From: Rhizobium chutanense
GTDB taxonomy: Bacteria > Pseudomonadota > Alphaproteobacteria > Rhizobiales > Rhizobiaceae
Length of the DNA stretch: 64,000 nucleotides
Direction: 5' to 3'
Assembly: GCF_002531935.1 (NCBI RefSeq)
Contig: NZ_NWSV01000007.1
Location: forward strand, 124,001-188,000
The position numbers and the translations under genes are program-made. The notes beneath the pieces were generated by a model. It saw nothing but the letters and a program-made list of their open reading frames with translations, ran no database searches and was not told where the DNA came from. This document shows positions 8,463 through 17,237 of the stretch, one piece after another. Within the stretch, counting starts at the first letter, position 1. Every line of letters begins with the position of its first letter.

Positions 8463-10013
8463 TCAAGCCTCCGGAGCCACGTAACGCGGGAAGACCGGCG
8501 TCGGCGCTTCGAGCGGCGTTCCGGCAACGAGACGGCCGGCCTGCCCGAGAGCGGCGAAGTCGCGTTTGTCTTCGGGTGCCGCCACCAGGTCGAGCAGCTT
8601 GCCGGACGATTCCGGCATGAAGGGCTGCAGCAGGATGGCGATCTGGCGCACGACTTCAGCGGTGACATAGAGCACCGTGCCCATCCGCTCCGGATCGGTC
8701 TTCTTCAGCGCCCACGGCGCCTGGCCGGCGAAATAACGGTCGGTCTCGGAAACCACCGCGATGATCGAGGCGAGCGCCCGGTGGATCTGCTGTTTGCCCA
8801 TGTCCTCGCGCGTCGAGGCATGCAGCGCGTCGGCTTGGGCCAGCATCGCCTTGTCCTCGTCGCTCAGCGCCCCGCATTCCGGGATCTTGCCGTCGCAGTT
8901 CTTGACGATCATCGACAGCGAGCGGCTGGCGAGATTGCCGATGCCGTTGGCGAGGTCGGAATTGATGCGGATGCCGATCGCCTCTTCGCTATAGCTGCCG
9001 TCCTGGCCGAAGGAGACTTCGCGCAGGAAGAAATAGCGCACCTGATCGAGGCCGAAATGGTTCACCAGATTGACCGGATCGACGACGTTGCCGAGCGACT
9101 TCGACATCTTCTCGCCCTTGTTGAGCAGGAAGCCGTGGGCAAAGACGCGCTTCGGCAGCGGCAGCTTTGCCGACATCAGGAAGGCCGGCCAGTAGACGGC
9201 GTGGAAGCGGATGATGTCCTTGCCGATGATGTGCACGTCGGCAGGCCAATATTTCGCCCGCGGACCGTTCCTGTCCTCGATATAGCCGGTCGCGGTGATG
9301 TAGTTGGTCAGCGCGTCGACCCAGACATACATGACATGGGAGGGATCGTTCGGCACCTTGATGCCCCAGTCGAAGGTCGTGCGCGAGACCGAGAGGTCCT
9401 TGAGGCCTGACTTGACGAAGGAGATCACCTCGTTGCGGCGCTCGGCCGGACCGATGAAATCCGGGTTCGCCTCGTAATGGGCCAGCAGCTTCTCCTGGTA
9501 TTCGGAGAGCTTGAAGAAATAGCTCGCCTCTTCCACCCATTCGACGGGCGTGCCCTGCGGCCCGTAGCGCACGCCGTCGGCGCGCAGCTCCGTCTCGTTT
9601 TCCTGATAATAGGCCTCGTCGCGCACCGAATACCATCCGGCATAGCTGTCCTTGTAGATGTCGCCGTTCTCGGCCATCAGGTTCCAGATGTTGCGCGATG
9701 TCTCGTGATGGCGCTCCTGCGTGGTGCGGATGAAGTCGTCATTCGAAGCGTTGAGCAGCTTGGCCATCGCCTGGAATTCGCCGGAGTTGCGGTCGGCAAG
9801 CGCCTGCGCGGTGATCCCCTCGCCGCGCGCCGTCTGCTGCATCTTCTGCCCGTGTTCGTCGGTGCCGGTCAGGAAGAACACGTCCTTGCCGTCAAGCCGC
9901 TGATAGCGCGCCATCGCATCCGTCGCGATCAGCTCATAGGCATGGCCGATATGCGGCTTGCCGTTGGGATAGGAAATCGCGGTGGTGATGTAGAAGGGTG
10001 TCTTGTCTGTCAT
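8463..10013 (-). CDS. metG: Methionyl-tRNA synthetase
   Basis: 516 aa from the ATG at 10013. A TTG at 10022 would add three residues with no support. It charges tRNA-Met with methionine. The class I signatures are H-I-G-H at 21-24 and K-M-S-K-S at 302-306. The connective domain lacks the four-Cys zinc knuckle of the E. coli type and there is no C-terminal Trbp111-like dimerisation domain, so it is the shorter MetG2-type enzyme common in alphaproteobacteria. The anticodon-binding helical domain occupies about 350-510. It is the first gene of the metG-tatD-MBL operon. Confidence 0.97.
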   Translation of the reverse strand: MTDKTPFYITTAISYPNGKPHIGHAYELIATDAMARYQRLDGKDVFFLTGTDEHGQKMQQTARGEGITAQALADRNSGEFQAMAKLLNASNDDFIRTTQERHHETSRNIWNLMAENGDIYKDSYAGWYSVRDEAYYQENETELRADGVRYGPQGTPVEWVEEASYFFKLSEYQEKLLAHYEANPDFIGPAERRNEVISFVKSGLKDLSVSRTTFDWGIKVPNDPSHVMYVWVDALTNYITATGYIEDRNGPRAKYWPADVHIIGKDIIRFHAVYWPAFLMSAKLPLPKRVFAHGFLLNKGEKMSKSLGNVVDPVNLVNHFGLDQVRYFFLREVSFGQDGSYSEEAIGIRINSDLANGIGNLASRSLSMIVKNCDGKIPECGALSDEDKAMLAQADALHASTREDMGKQQIHRALASIIAVVSETDRYFAGQAPWALKKTDPERMGTVLYVTAEVVRQIAILLQPFMPESSGKLLDLVAAPEDKRDFAALGQAGRLVAGTPLEAPTPVFPRYVAPEA

Positions 10014-10247
10014 GGCGGCCAATGTCCGGCTAACTCTATAAAAATGGTCAGCCGCTCTTAGCGCATGTCACCGTCAAGCGAAACATCAAGTTTTACCGTC
10101 GCCAATGATTTCCGGGAGGTTGGCATGGTGAACTTGACTCAGCTTGTGCCGCAATCTACCCCTCATGAAAAAGAGGGCGGAACAGAAGCAAGTGCCAGTT
10201 TTCATCTACCGGGATAGTCGTGGCCGCGCGCCGTCGGAGGCGCTTGC

Positions 10248-11036
10248 TTGACATTCGAGCCTCTCTATTCGCTTTCGGGCCTGTTCGTCGGCGCGCTCGT
10301 CGGCATCACCGGCGTTGGTGGTGGTTCATTGATGACCCCGCTGCTGGTGCTGCTCTTCGGCGTCCATCCCGCCACCGCGGTCGGCACCGATCTTCTCTAC
10401 GCGGCAATCACCAAGACCGCCGGCACCGCGGTTCACGGCGCGCATGGGCGCATCAACTGGAAGATCGTCGGCGGCCTCGCAGTCGGCAGCGTGCCGGCCG
10501 CCCTGCTGATGCTCTGGCTGCTGGCCGGCGTCGACCGCAAGAGCATCGGCGTCACCAATACGATCACCACAGCACTCGGCTGGCTTCTCGTCATGACCGC
10601 GATCATGCTGGTCTTTCGGGGCCAGATCCTCGAATTGGCGCGTCGCGCCATCGGCGATCGCACGCCGCCGCGGCCGGCGATCATCCTCACCTTTACCGTC
10701 ATTCTCGGATTCGTTCTCGGCGTCCTCGTCACCCTGACATCGGTCGGCGCCGGCGCGCTTGGTGTGACGATCCTGCTCGTGCTTTATCCCAGGCTCGATG
10801 TGCGCGAGATCGTCGGTTCCGATATCGTCCACGCCGTACCGCTGACACTGATCGGCGGCATGGGTTATTGGCTGATCGGCGAGATCGACTGGCCGATGCT
10901 GTTTGCCCTGCTTATCGGCTCTATCCCCGGCATCATCATCGGCAGTCTGCTGGCGCCGAAACTGCACGAACGCACCATCCGCATCCTCCTTGCCGCCACC
11001 CTTGCCGTCGTCGCTTGGAAGCTGCTGGCCAGCTGA
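10248..11036 (+). CDS. TauE/SafE family sulfite or organic-anion exporter
   Basis: 262 aa from a TTG at 10248, with GGAGG eight bases upstream; no in-frame ATG lies at the N-terminus. Eight hydrophobic helices are arranged as two halves. Each half begins with the family motif: G-I-T-G-V-G-G-G-S-L-M-T-P at about 20-32, and T-L-T-S-V-G-A-G-A-L-G-V in the second half. TauE/SafE (DUF81) proteins export sulfite, sulfoacetate or related anions; the substrate here is unknown. It is convergent with holB (one base between stops) and sits between holB and metG, which are both on the minus strand. Confidence 0.88.
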   Translation: MTFEPLYSLSGLFVGALVGITGVGGGSLMTPLLVLLFGVHPATAVGTDLLYAAITKTAGTAVHGAHGRINWKIVGGLAVGSVPAALLMLWLLAGVDRKSIGVTNTITTALGWLLVMTAIMLVFRGQILELARRAIGDRTPPRPAIILTFTVILGFVLGVLVTLTSVGAGALGVTILLVLYPRLDVREIVGSDIVHAVPLTLIGGMGYWLIGEIDWPMLFALLIGSIPGIIIGSLLAPKLHERTIRILLAATLAVVAWKLLAS

Positions 11037-11037
11037 C

Positions 11038-12063
11038 CTACAGGCCCGGCTGCTTGATATCGGCGAGAATGCCGATGATCGTCTGCTTGCGGTCGAGATT
11101 ATAGGCATCGGAGATGGTCAGCCGCTCGGTGATCTCGGAATAGAGCCGCGCCAGCCGCTCCGCCGCGGTGATCCGCCCCTCGCCTGCCGCCGCGCGGGCC
11201 CGGTTCATGATGTCGTCGCCGACATGATTGACGAAGAAATCGAAGATCGTGTCGCTTTCCCGGCCCGAAAGCGCGTCGGCCAGCCGATGCATCGCCTTGC
11301 GGGCCGTCGGCCCTTCGGCGGCAAGCATCTCGTCATAGGCGGCGATGATCTCGCCGCCGCCGTAGTTCAGCAGTTTCAGCGCCTCGCCGACGCTGCCCTT
11401 GGCGGCAGAAAGCACCGCCCCACCCTCGCCTGATAGGCCGAGATGGGCAAGGGCCGCCACCAGCGCATCGTCGGCAAGCGGCGCCAGTTTCAGCGGCAGG
11501 CAGCGCGAACGGATGGTCGGCAGCAACCGTCCCGGCGCATGCGAGAGCACCAGGAACAACGCCCGTTTCGGCGGTTCCTCGAGGATCTTCAGGATGGCGT
11601 TTGCCGCATTGCGGTTCATGTCGTCGGCCGGATCGATAATGACGATCCGCCAATTGCCGGTGCCGGAGGTCTGCGAGAAGAACTTGCCGGCCCGGCGCAC
11701 CTCGTCGACGGTGATCGCCGATTTCACCTTGCCGGTCTTTTCATCCACCGGCCGGGCGAGATGCAGCAGATTGTGCGAGGCGCCGGAGGCGATCTGCCGG
11801 CTGACGGCTGAGGCCGGATCCGGGTCGCCGATCGTTTCCGGCGCGGTGGCGGGATCGGGATGCGAGAGCACGTGATTGGCGAAGCGGAAGGCGAGCGTCG
11901 CCTTGCCGATGCCCTCGGGCCCCTCGATCAGGATGGCGTGATGGCCCTTGCCGGAGCTGTATGTTTGCGCCAGGAAAGCCTCGGCCTCCGCATGGCCGAA
12001 CAGCTTGGTATTCTCGCCCGGCCAGATGGCGCCGTCGAGCAGTCCGGGCCTCTCTTCACTCAT
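11038..12063 (-). CDS. holB: DNA polymerase III subunit delta prime
   Basis: 341 aa from the ATG at 12063, which overlaps the tmk stop by eight bases (ATGAGTGA), so translation is probably coupled to tmk. The AAA+ core has a Walker A-like loop G-P-E-G-I-G-K-A at 48-55, a degenerate Walker B, the sensor region I-L-K-I-L-E-E-P-P and the S-R-C box (T-I-R-S-R-C). It is a subunit of the clamp loader that places the beta sliding clamp on primed DNA. The zinc-binding cysteines of E. coli delta prime are not apparent, as is common in alphaproteobacteria. Confidence 0.94.
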   Translation of the reverse strand: MSEERPGLLDGAIWPGENTKLFGHAEAEAFLAQTYSSGKGHHAILIEGPEGIGKATLAFRFANHVLSHPDPATAPETIGDPDPASAVSRQIASGASHNLLHLARPVDEKTGKVKSAITVDEVRRAGKFFSQTSGTGNWRIVIIDPADDMNRNAANAILKILEEPPKRALFLVLSHAPGRLLPTIRSRCLPLKLAPLADDALVAALAHLGLSGEGGAVLSAAKGSVGEALKLLNYGGGEIIAAYDEMLAAEGPTARKAMHRLADALSGRESDTIFDFFVNHVGDDIMNRARAAAGEGRITAAERLARLYSEITERLTISDAYNLDRKQTIIGILADIKQPGL

Positions 12064-12736
12064 GATGGGCGGCTTCCGGCATTCGCGCACGGCCTGCGGG
12101 CGACAGCAGTTGTTTGACGATCGCCAGGATCTCGGCGGCGATCGCCTCCTCGCTCTGCATGGCATTGACCACGTGGCAGCGCTCGGGCTCGCGCGCGGCG
12201 ATATCGAGAAAGGCCTCGCGCCGTTTCTCGTGCGTTTCGAGCCGCTCCTTCTCGAAGCGATCGGGCGCATCGGCGGCAGCGCGCTTCTGCGCCCGCTCCA
12301 GCCCGATCTTGGCGGGGATGTCGAGGATCACGGTGCAATCCGGCATGACGCCGTTGATGGCGATGCGCTGCAGCGTCTCGATGAAATCCGGCTCGAGATT
12401 GCCGGTGATGCCCTGATAGACGCGCGAGGAATCCATGAAGCGGTCGCAGAGCACGATCTTGCCGGCGGTCAGCGCCGGCCGGATCACCTCTTCGACATGG
12501 TCGTTGCGCGCCGCCGCAAAGAGGATCGCTTCCATCCGCGTACCGTAGGCTTCGGCAGCCCCCGACAGCAGTACATGGCGCACGGCCTCCGCCCCTGCCG
12601 ATCCGCCCGGTTCGCGCGTCATCAGCACGTCGTGGCCTTCGCCCTTCAGCGCCGCGGCGAGACGGCGGATCTGCGTGGACTTGCCAGCGCCTTCCCCGCC
12701 TTCAAACGTAACGAACAATCCCGTACCGGATGACAA
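12056..12736 (-). CDS. tmk: Thymidylate kinase
   Basis: 226 aa. It phosphorylates dTMP to dTDP for DNA synthesis. The P-loop G-G-E-G-A-G-K-S-T is at 13-21. The substrate motif T-R-E-P-G-G-S follows at about 40-46, D-R-F near 98 and a Q-x-x-x-D-R-F-E-type lid (A-D-A-P-D-R-F-E). Length is slightly above the usual 205-215 because of a C-terminal extension. It lies between dacF and holB on the same strand and overlaps holB by eight bases. Pairing of tmk with holB is widely conserved. Confidence 0.96.
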   Translation of the reverse strand: MSSGTGLFVTFEGGEGAGKSTQIRRLAAALKGEGHDVLMTREPGGSAGAEAVRHVLLSGAAEAYGTRMEAILFAAARNDHVEEVIRPALTAGKIVLCDRFMDSSRVYQGITGNLEPDFIETLQRIAINGVMPDCTVILDIPAKIGLERAQKRAAADAPDRFEKERLETHEKRREAFLDIAAREPERCHVVNAMQSEEAIAAEILAIVKQLLSPAGRARMPEAAHHE

Positions 12737-12871
12737 TGCCTATTTCCCGCATTCCAGGCGCCGTATATGCGCCCCATCTCTTCTATCTATCCGAAGATAT
12801 CGGAGAGGAAAACCTTTCGCCGCGGCGACATATTCACCTTTCCCGGCAAAACGCATGAGAAGGCCTGCCGT

Positions 12872-14068
12872 TCAGCCGGGCGCCGACTTGTCCCAGAGCC
12901 AGGAGAAGAACAGCGATTCGCCGAGTTCCAGCATAGCGTCGACCGCCCGGCTGCTGAGCGAGCCTTCGCCGACCGCCTGTACGGTATAGAGCGGCACTTC
13001 CCTGAGAAGCCGGGACCCCGCGAAAATCCTCAGCGCGCCTGCCTGGGTATCCGCCTCTACCGGCGCCGTCAGCGGCCAGCGATAGACGATACGCGCCGAC
13101 AGTCGGTCGGGATTGCTGATCGGAATGTAGACGCTGACCGGCGCCTTGGCGACGAGATCGACGGTGCGCGACGTGCCGCCATAGACGCTGGCGGCGCCGA
13201 TCACTTCCTTGTCGGCGAAGATCTGTCGATTCTCGAAGGCCGTCAGCCCCCATTCGAGCACCCGCTTGGCCTCCTCCGTCCGCTCCTTGTCGGAGTCGAT
13301 GCCGGCCAGCGCCAGAAACAGCCGCCGGCCGTCGCGCTCAACCGAAGCAACGATCGAATAGCCCTCGCCCTCGGTAAAGCCGGTGGCCAGCCCGTCGGCG
13401 CCGAGATCGAGCCCGAGCAGCGGGTTGCGGTTGCGCTGGAAGATCTTGTTCCACTCGAAATCCGGCTGGGCGAAATAGGGGTAAAGGTTGGGGTAGGACT
13501 GCTGCAGGGCCGTGGCCAGCGTCACCATCTCGCGCGCCGTCACCTTGCTCTTTCCATCGGGAAGGCCGGTGGAATTGCCGAATTCGGCTGTCTCCATGCC
13601 AAGCTCGCGGGCGCGCCGCGTCATCGACACGGCAAATTGCTGCTCGCTTCCGGCCATGCCCTCGGCGAGGATGATGCAGCTGTCATTGGCGCCCTGAATG
13701 GCGACGCCCTTGATCAGGTCCTCGACGCGCACGCGCGATTTGAGGCTGGCAAACATCGTTGCCGTCCGCGACGGCGCGCCGCCGGTTCGCCAGGCATATT
13801 CGGAAACCGGATATTCGGTATCGAACGTGATCTGGCCCTTCGTCACCGCCTCGAAGACGAGATCCATCGTCATCAGCTTGGCGAGCGAAGCCGGTGAAAA
13901 GCCCTGGTCCTCGTTCTTGGCGAGAAGCACGGTGCCGGTGGCGGCCTCGATCATATAGGCCTGCGCCGCTTTGGTGACGAAACCGGCGGTACCGCTATCG
14001 GCTGCGAATGCGCCGGTGGCGAGCGGCATGATGCAGAAAAGCAGGCGAAGCAAAGGCCTCAGCATCAA
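12872..14068 (-). CDS. D-alanyl-D-alanine carboxypeptidase-like protein with altered SxN and KTG motifs
   Basis: 398 aa. A signal peptide (first about 22 residues, ending A-F-A-A-D) targets it to the periplasm. It belongs to the low-molecular-weight PBP (DacA/DacF) family that trims the terminal D-Ala from peptidoglycan stem peptides. The nucleophile motif S-L-A-K (Ser61, Lys64) is intact. The second motif, normally S-x-N, reads G-A-N (126-128). The third, normally K-T-G, reads A-T-G (228-230) in the otherwise typical context D-G-L-A-T-G-F-T-E. Loss of the KTG lysine is expected to weaken beta-lactam and substrate binding. The C-terminal PBP5-type beta domain is present (about 280-370). It lies between rlpA and tmk on the same strand. 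Confidence 0.9.
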   Translation of the reverse strand: MMLRPLLRLLFCIMPLATGAFAADSGTAGFVTKAAQAYMIEAATGTVLLAKNEDQGFSPASLAKLMTMDLVFEAVTKGQITFDTEYPVSEYAWRTGGAPSRTATMFASLKSRVRVEDLIKGVAIQGANDSCIILAEGMAGSEQQFAVSMTRRARELGMETAEFGNSTGLPDGKSKVTAREMVTLATALQQSYPNLYPYFAQPDFEWNKIFQRNRNPLLGLDLGADGLATGFTEGEGYSIVASVERDGRRLFLALAGIDSDKERTEEAKRVLEWGLTAFENRQIFADKEVIGAASVYGGTSRTVDLVAKAPVSVYIPISNPDRLSARIVYRWPLTAPVEADTQAGALRIFAGSRLLREVPLYTVQAVGEGSLSSRAVDAMLELGESLFFSWLWDKSAPG

Positions 14069-14138
14069 GAATTCCCATCGATCAGGGGGCGTATTTCAGG
14101 AGGTTAGAGCGAGAGGAAATCCGATGCAATTGCCGCGC

Positions 14139-15245
14139 TCAGCGCGCGGCGAATTTGGTCTGACGACGCTTGGCCGCGGCAAGGATCGACTCCTCAGTCA
14201 GTCCGTCATTGCGCACCATCACCGCATCGAAGGCGAGATCGACGGTCACCGTCTTCACGCCCTCGTCCTGATAACCGAGCGCGAGGGAGCCCAGCGGCCG
14301 TTCATAGGGCATGGGACCAATCTCCGGCAGCACGACCATCTGGTCGAAGGCCTGCTGGGCATTGTTGGCGGAGGGTGCTGATGGTGCCACCAGAACATGG
14401 GCGGGCGCTGCCAGGGCGGGGGCTGCGGCGGGCGCCACATTGTAGCGCGCGCTCGGCGTCGAACCGGCATAGGATGTCGCCGACATCGGCACCGGCACGT
14501 TGGCCGGCGTCTCGTAATCTTCCGAACTCTGGAGTTGGTCGCGGGTGATCTTGCGGCTGTTGGAGGCGACCATCACGCCGGTTGCGATCTGGCCTTCGGG
14601 ATTGACGCCGGGAATGCGACTGCCCTTCGGCACATAGGAGGCCATCAGATAGGGCATGTCGTGGCCGTCCATGCGGGCGCGGCCGACATATTGCACGCGC
14701 ACCTTGCCGGTGCCGCTGTGCTGCAGATCCAGCATGTCGGCCGTCTTGTTCGACAGGTCGATGATGCGGCCTTCGTGATAGGGACCGCGGTCGTTGACGC
14801 GCACGATGACCGACGAGCCGCTTTCGAGATTGGTGACGCGCGCATAGCTCGGCAGCGGGAAGGTCGGATGGGCGGCAGACAGATGCATCTGGTCGTAGAC
14901 CTCGCCGTTCGCCGTCAGGCGCCCGTGAAAGGCCGAGCCATACCAGGAGGCGACGCCGACCTTGTTATAGGAGAAGTCTTCCTTTGGATAATACCACTTG
15001 CCCTTCACCTCGTAAGGATTGCCGACCATGTAGCGGCCGCCGCCCTTGGGGATATTATTGCCGGTGGCGACCCGCGGGCTTGCCTTCACGCCATATTCGG
15101 ATTCGGAGAAATATTCTTTGCCGTGGGATTTCTTCTTCGGCACCGCCTGTGTCGTGCCACAGGCCGCAACCGTCGCACACATCGCCGAGATTGCCAGCCA
15201 CCGTGCTGTCGTTGCGAAAGACGCCGCCCCGTATCCCAATTTCAT
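14139..15245 (-). CDS. rlpA: RlpA-like septal ring lipoprotein / lytic transglycosylase
   Basis: 368 aa from the ATG at 15245; an upstream frame extension of six codons is possible. The N-terminus is a lipoprotein signal with V-A-A-C (Cys29). The double-psi beta-barrel domain spans about 95-185: G-V-A-S-W-Y-G, F-H-G-R-L-T-A-N-G-E, V-R-V-N-D-R-G-P-Y and R-I-I-D-L-S. RlpA binds denuded glycan strands at the septum and in some species cleaves them. The C-terminal half is Ala/Pro/Ser-rich and I see no SPOR domain, so septal targeting through SPOR is not evident. It is transcribed upstream of dacF, consistent with a cell-wall role. Confidence 0.9.
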   Translation of the reverse strand: MKLGYGAASFATTARWLAISAMCATVAACGTTQAVPKKKSHGKEYFSESEYGVKASPRVATGNNIPKGGGRYMVGNPYEVKGKWYYPKEDFSYNKVGVASWYGSAFHGRLTANGEVYDQMHLSAAHPTFPLPSYARVTNLESGSSVIVRVNDRGPYHEGRIIDLSNKTADMLDLQHSGTGKVRVQYVGRARMDGHDMPYLMASYVPKGSRIPGVNPEGQIATGVMVASNSRKITRDQLQSSEDYETPANVPVPMSATSYAGSTPSARYNVAPAAAPALAAPAHVLVAPSAPSANNAQQAFDQMVVLPEIGPMPYERPLGSLALGYQDEGVKTVTVDLAFDAVMVRNDGLTEESILAAAKRRQTKFAAR

Positions 15246-15634
15246 ATGCCCCACGCCGCTCAAAGATCGTTATGGTTAAGGAACTCTGCCCCATTGTGGG
15301 CCATTACGCCTTATCCCCGCCCGCCTAACGAGACTTTAATCTTGTTACGTTCGTGGCAAATTTACGAAGGATTTCGCAGCGATAGCGATAATTCTAATGA
15401 TTATGGTTTACAAACTATTAACGCGAGCCTTGCCGCCTTGCCCTTCCGCCGTCGGAATAAGGCCCGGAATCCGCGTGCCGATGCGGGGCATATGGTAAAT
15501 CCGAACTCGCTTCCGAAGGCCCGAAAAGCCCAAATTGGCACAGGCCGGAGCGGGCTTCCCAAGCGGCGCGCCACCGCTTGCCTCGCCTGGCGAAATGACG
15601 CTAAGCATTCTCCGCGCAGGGTCGGGGGATTGCC
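15246..15634. other. Intergenic region between divergent rlpA and a secreted-protein gene
   Basis: About 390 bases with no supported gene. The part near rlpA is AT-richer and must hold its promoter; the part near 15635 must hold the promoter of the plus-strand gene. I see no consensus EcfG site, strong hairpin or RNA gene. Confidence 0.5.
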
Positions 15635-16147
15635 ATGGGCGGAATTCTTAAAAACTTGATTTTGCTTGTTGCAATGACCGTCTCATCGGCGGTCAGCGCC
15701 GCCGCGGAAGACTTCCCCGCCTATTGGCGCAAGACGATGACCAATGATCCCGACACGAATTTCTATCTTGCCCAGGCCCTGAAGCCCTTACCGAACAAGG
15801 AAGCAGAAACCATCAGGGTGCTCAGGCTGTCGCTGATCGCCGGCAATCTGTGTCTCGGCGCCATTGTCAATACGAGGATGCGCGAGGCCTTTCTGCAGCA
15901 GGCCGGATATAACAGCCTGCGCGGAAAGGCCTGGGACGAAGCCGCCTTCCTTGCGAATGATTGGTTCAAATACTTCAACTACCGTTCCCTCGCCCATCTC
16001 TGCGCCGGCATCGACTATATGTTCGGGCCGGAGGGAAGGCTGGCGCCCAATCTGGTAAAAGCCGGCAAGGGCGAACCAAAGGGATCCTATGACCCTCTGG
16101 ATTCCTACTACATGCGGCTTCCGCCCTTGCGCAAACCGAACGGGTAA
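15635..16147 (+). CDS. Secreted protein of unknown function
   Basis: 170 aa. The first 24 residues form a signal peptide (K-N-L-I-L-L-V-A-M-T-V-S-S-A-V-S-A), so the mature protein is periplasmic. The mature part is alpha-helical, with two Cys residues (in N-L-C-L-G and A-H-L-C-A-G) that could form a disulfide, and a Pro-rich end (L-P-P-L-R-K-P). I do not recognise a family. It begins 5' of a convergent GYD gene with a one-base gap between the stops. Spacing suggests a single-gene unit. Confidence 0.75.
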   Translation: MGGILKNLILLVAMTVSSAVSAAAEDFPAYWRKTMTNDPDTNFYLAQALKPLPNKEAETIRVLRLSLIAGNLCLGAIVNTRMREAFLQQAGYNSLRGKAWDEAAFLANDWFKYFNYRSLAHLCAGIDYMFGPEGRLAPNLVKAGKGEPKGSYDPLDSYYMRLPPLRKPNG

Positions 16148-16148
16148 G

Positions 16149-16502
16149 TCACGTCACCGATTGCAGGTGATGCAAGTACGCTGCCGGTGGACGATACCGA
16201 ACCGACTTGGCCTTTTCCAAGGCTTCGATCGTATCCTCGACGCTGAGAAGGACAGTCATTTCCATCGATCGGAGCGCACCACCTGCACCTATAGCCAGCG
16301 CGACAGCCGCCATCGATACATTGTCGGGCGCCTCCCACAGATTCCAACCGTCATGCTCGCCGAAGGCGTACCAGAACCCATGGAGCTTTCCGCCCACCGA
16401 TTCAATATAGGTCCGAGCCGCCTCCCGGCGATCTTCGGGGTTTTCGATCATACGCGCCCACGTCTCGGGCGTGTAACTGAAACGCGTGAGATACATGGCC
16501 AT
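16149..16502 (-). CDS. GYD-domain protein
   Basis: 117 aa from the ATG at 16502, which has GGAGGA eight bases upstream. It starts M-Y-L-T-R-F-S-Y-T-P-E-T-W and carries G-K-L-H-G-F-W-Y-A-F-G-E-H-D, matching the small ferredoxin-fold GYD family in which the G-x-Y/H-D motif gives the name. These proteins are soluble, about 100 aa, and of unknown biochemical role. It lies downstream of the TelA operon on the same strand, but 155 bases separate it from that operon. Confidence 0.8.
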   Translation of the reverse strand: MAMYLTRFSYTPETWARMIENPEDRREAARTYIESVGGKLHGFWYAFGEHDGWNLWEAPDNVSMAAVALAIGAGGALRSMEMTVLLSVEDTIEALEKAKSVRYRPPAAYLHHLQSVT

Positions 16503-16657
16503 GGTTTGCGTCCTCCGCCACAACAGAACAGTAAACGCTCAAGTCGAGGAGAACGCCAGTTATTTTCGCCTGGACGTGCCAGATTCTGCAACCAAACCAA
16601 AGCCTTTGCTTGTTCGCCGTTCTCACTTTGCCTGCTCGTTCGTCGGTGCAAAAACCT

Positions 16658-17032
16658 TCAATGCCTGAGCCAACGAACATCGCGCATCACTTTGTCCCCC
16701 CGTGCATTCAAGAATACGAAGCCTTGCTCGGTCACCCAAGCAAGGCCCAATTCGAGCAAACGCTGTTCAAGCTTCGCCTTTTGCTCGGGATTATTTTCAC
16801 CGAACAGGTATGGGAACATCACTGCCAATTCCGCCTCTGACGAGTTCGGATCACCAATCAGCATTGCTCTGATCTTCATTCCGCGCGCGTTAAAAGTCAG
16901 ACGCGGAGCATCCCAAAGACCGAGCCGCGCCAAATTGGCCCTGCGTTCTTCCTGTCCTGCCAGATGCTGGCGGTCTGCATGTTGTCGGACGGCGGCAATT
17001 TCTTCTTCCGAGAAGTCATCTGTATCCGACAA
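16658..17032 (-). CDS. Small acidic protein of unknown function, last gene of TelA operon
   Basis: 124 aa if it starts at the TTG at 17032, which has AGGGAGG six to eight bases upstream overlapping the stop of the preceding small ORF. An ATG at 17053 (131 aa) has no ribosome site. The protein has an acidic helical N-terminus (S-E-E-E-I-A-A-V-R-Q-H), a basic middle (R-R-A-N-L-A-R-L-G-L-W) and a conserved-looking F-P-Y-L-F-G-E-N-N-P-E-Q segment followed by a helix. No signal peptide or membrane segment. It resembles no family I know. Its coupling to the upstream genes suggests a shared function. Confidence 0.6.
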   Translation of the reverse strand: MSDTDDFSEEEIAAVRQHADRQHLAGQEERRANLARLGLWDAPRLTFNARGMKIRAMLIGDPNSSEAELAVMFPYLFGENNPEQKAKLEQRLLELGLAWVTEQGFVFLNARGDKVMRDVRWLRH

Positions 17033-17033
17033 T

Positions 17034-17222
17034 TCAGCCTCCCTGGGACACATGCGTGACGATGTCATAGGTTTTTCGCGAGTGGCCAGAACTGATAATC
17101 TTTCCATCGACCTCCGACTTGGCAGCTTCTGTAAAATATTCGGGTGCAGAGTCCTTGTCCTCAACCCTGATGTGTTCGAAGTTCATCTTTCCTTCGAGGT
17201 TTGCGATTGCCTGTGAAGTCAT
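17034..17222 (-). CDS. Small protein of unknown function in TelA operon
   Basis: 62 aa, soluble and charged (E-D-K-D, E-A-A-K-S-E-V-D-G-K), with no membrane segment. It lies in a 15-base spacing after the stop of the large membrane protein gene and abuts the next gene, whose ribosome site overlaps its end. The tight packing is the main reason to call it. The ATG at 17222 has only a weak AAGAA site. Met13 at 17186 has AGGA three to four bases before it and is an alternative start. No family recognised. Confidence 0.5.
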   Translation of the reverse strand: MTSQAIANLEGKMNFEHIRVEDKDSAPEYFTEAAKSEVDGKIISSGHSRKTYDIVTHVSQGG

Positions 17223-17237
17223 GAGGCGTTCTTGGCT

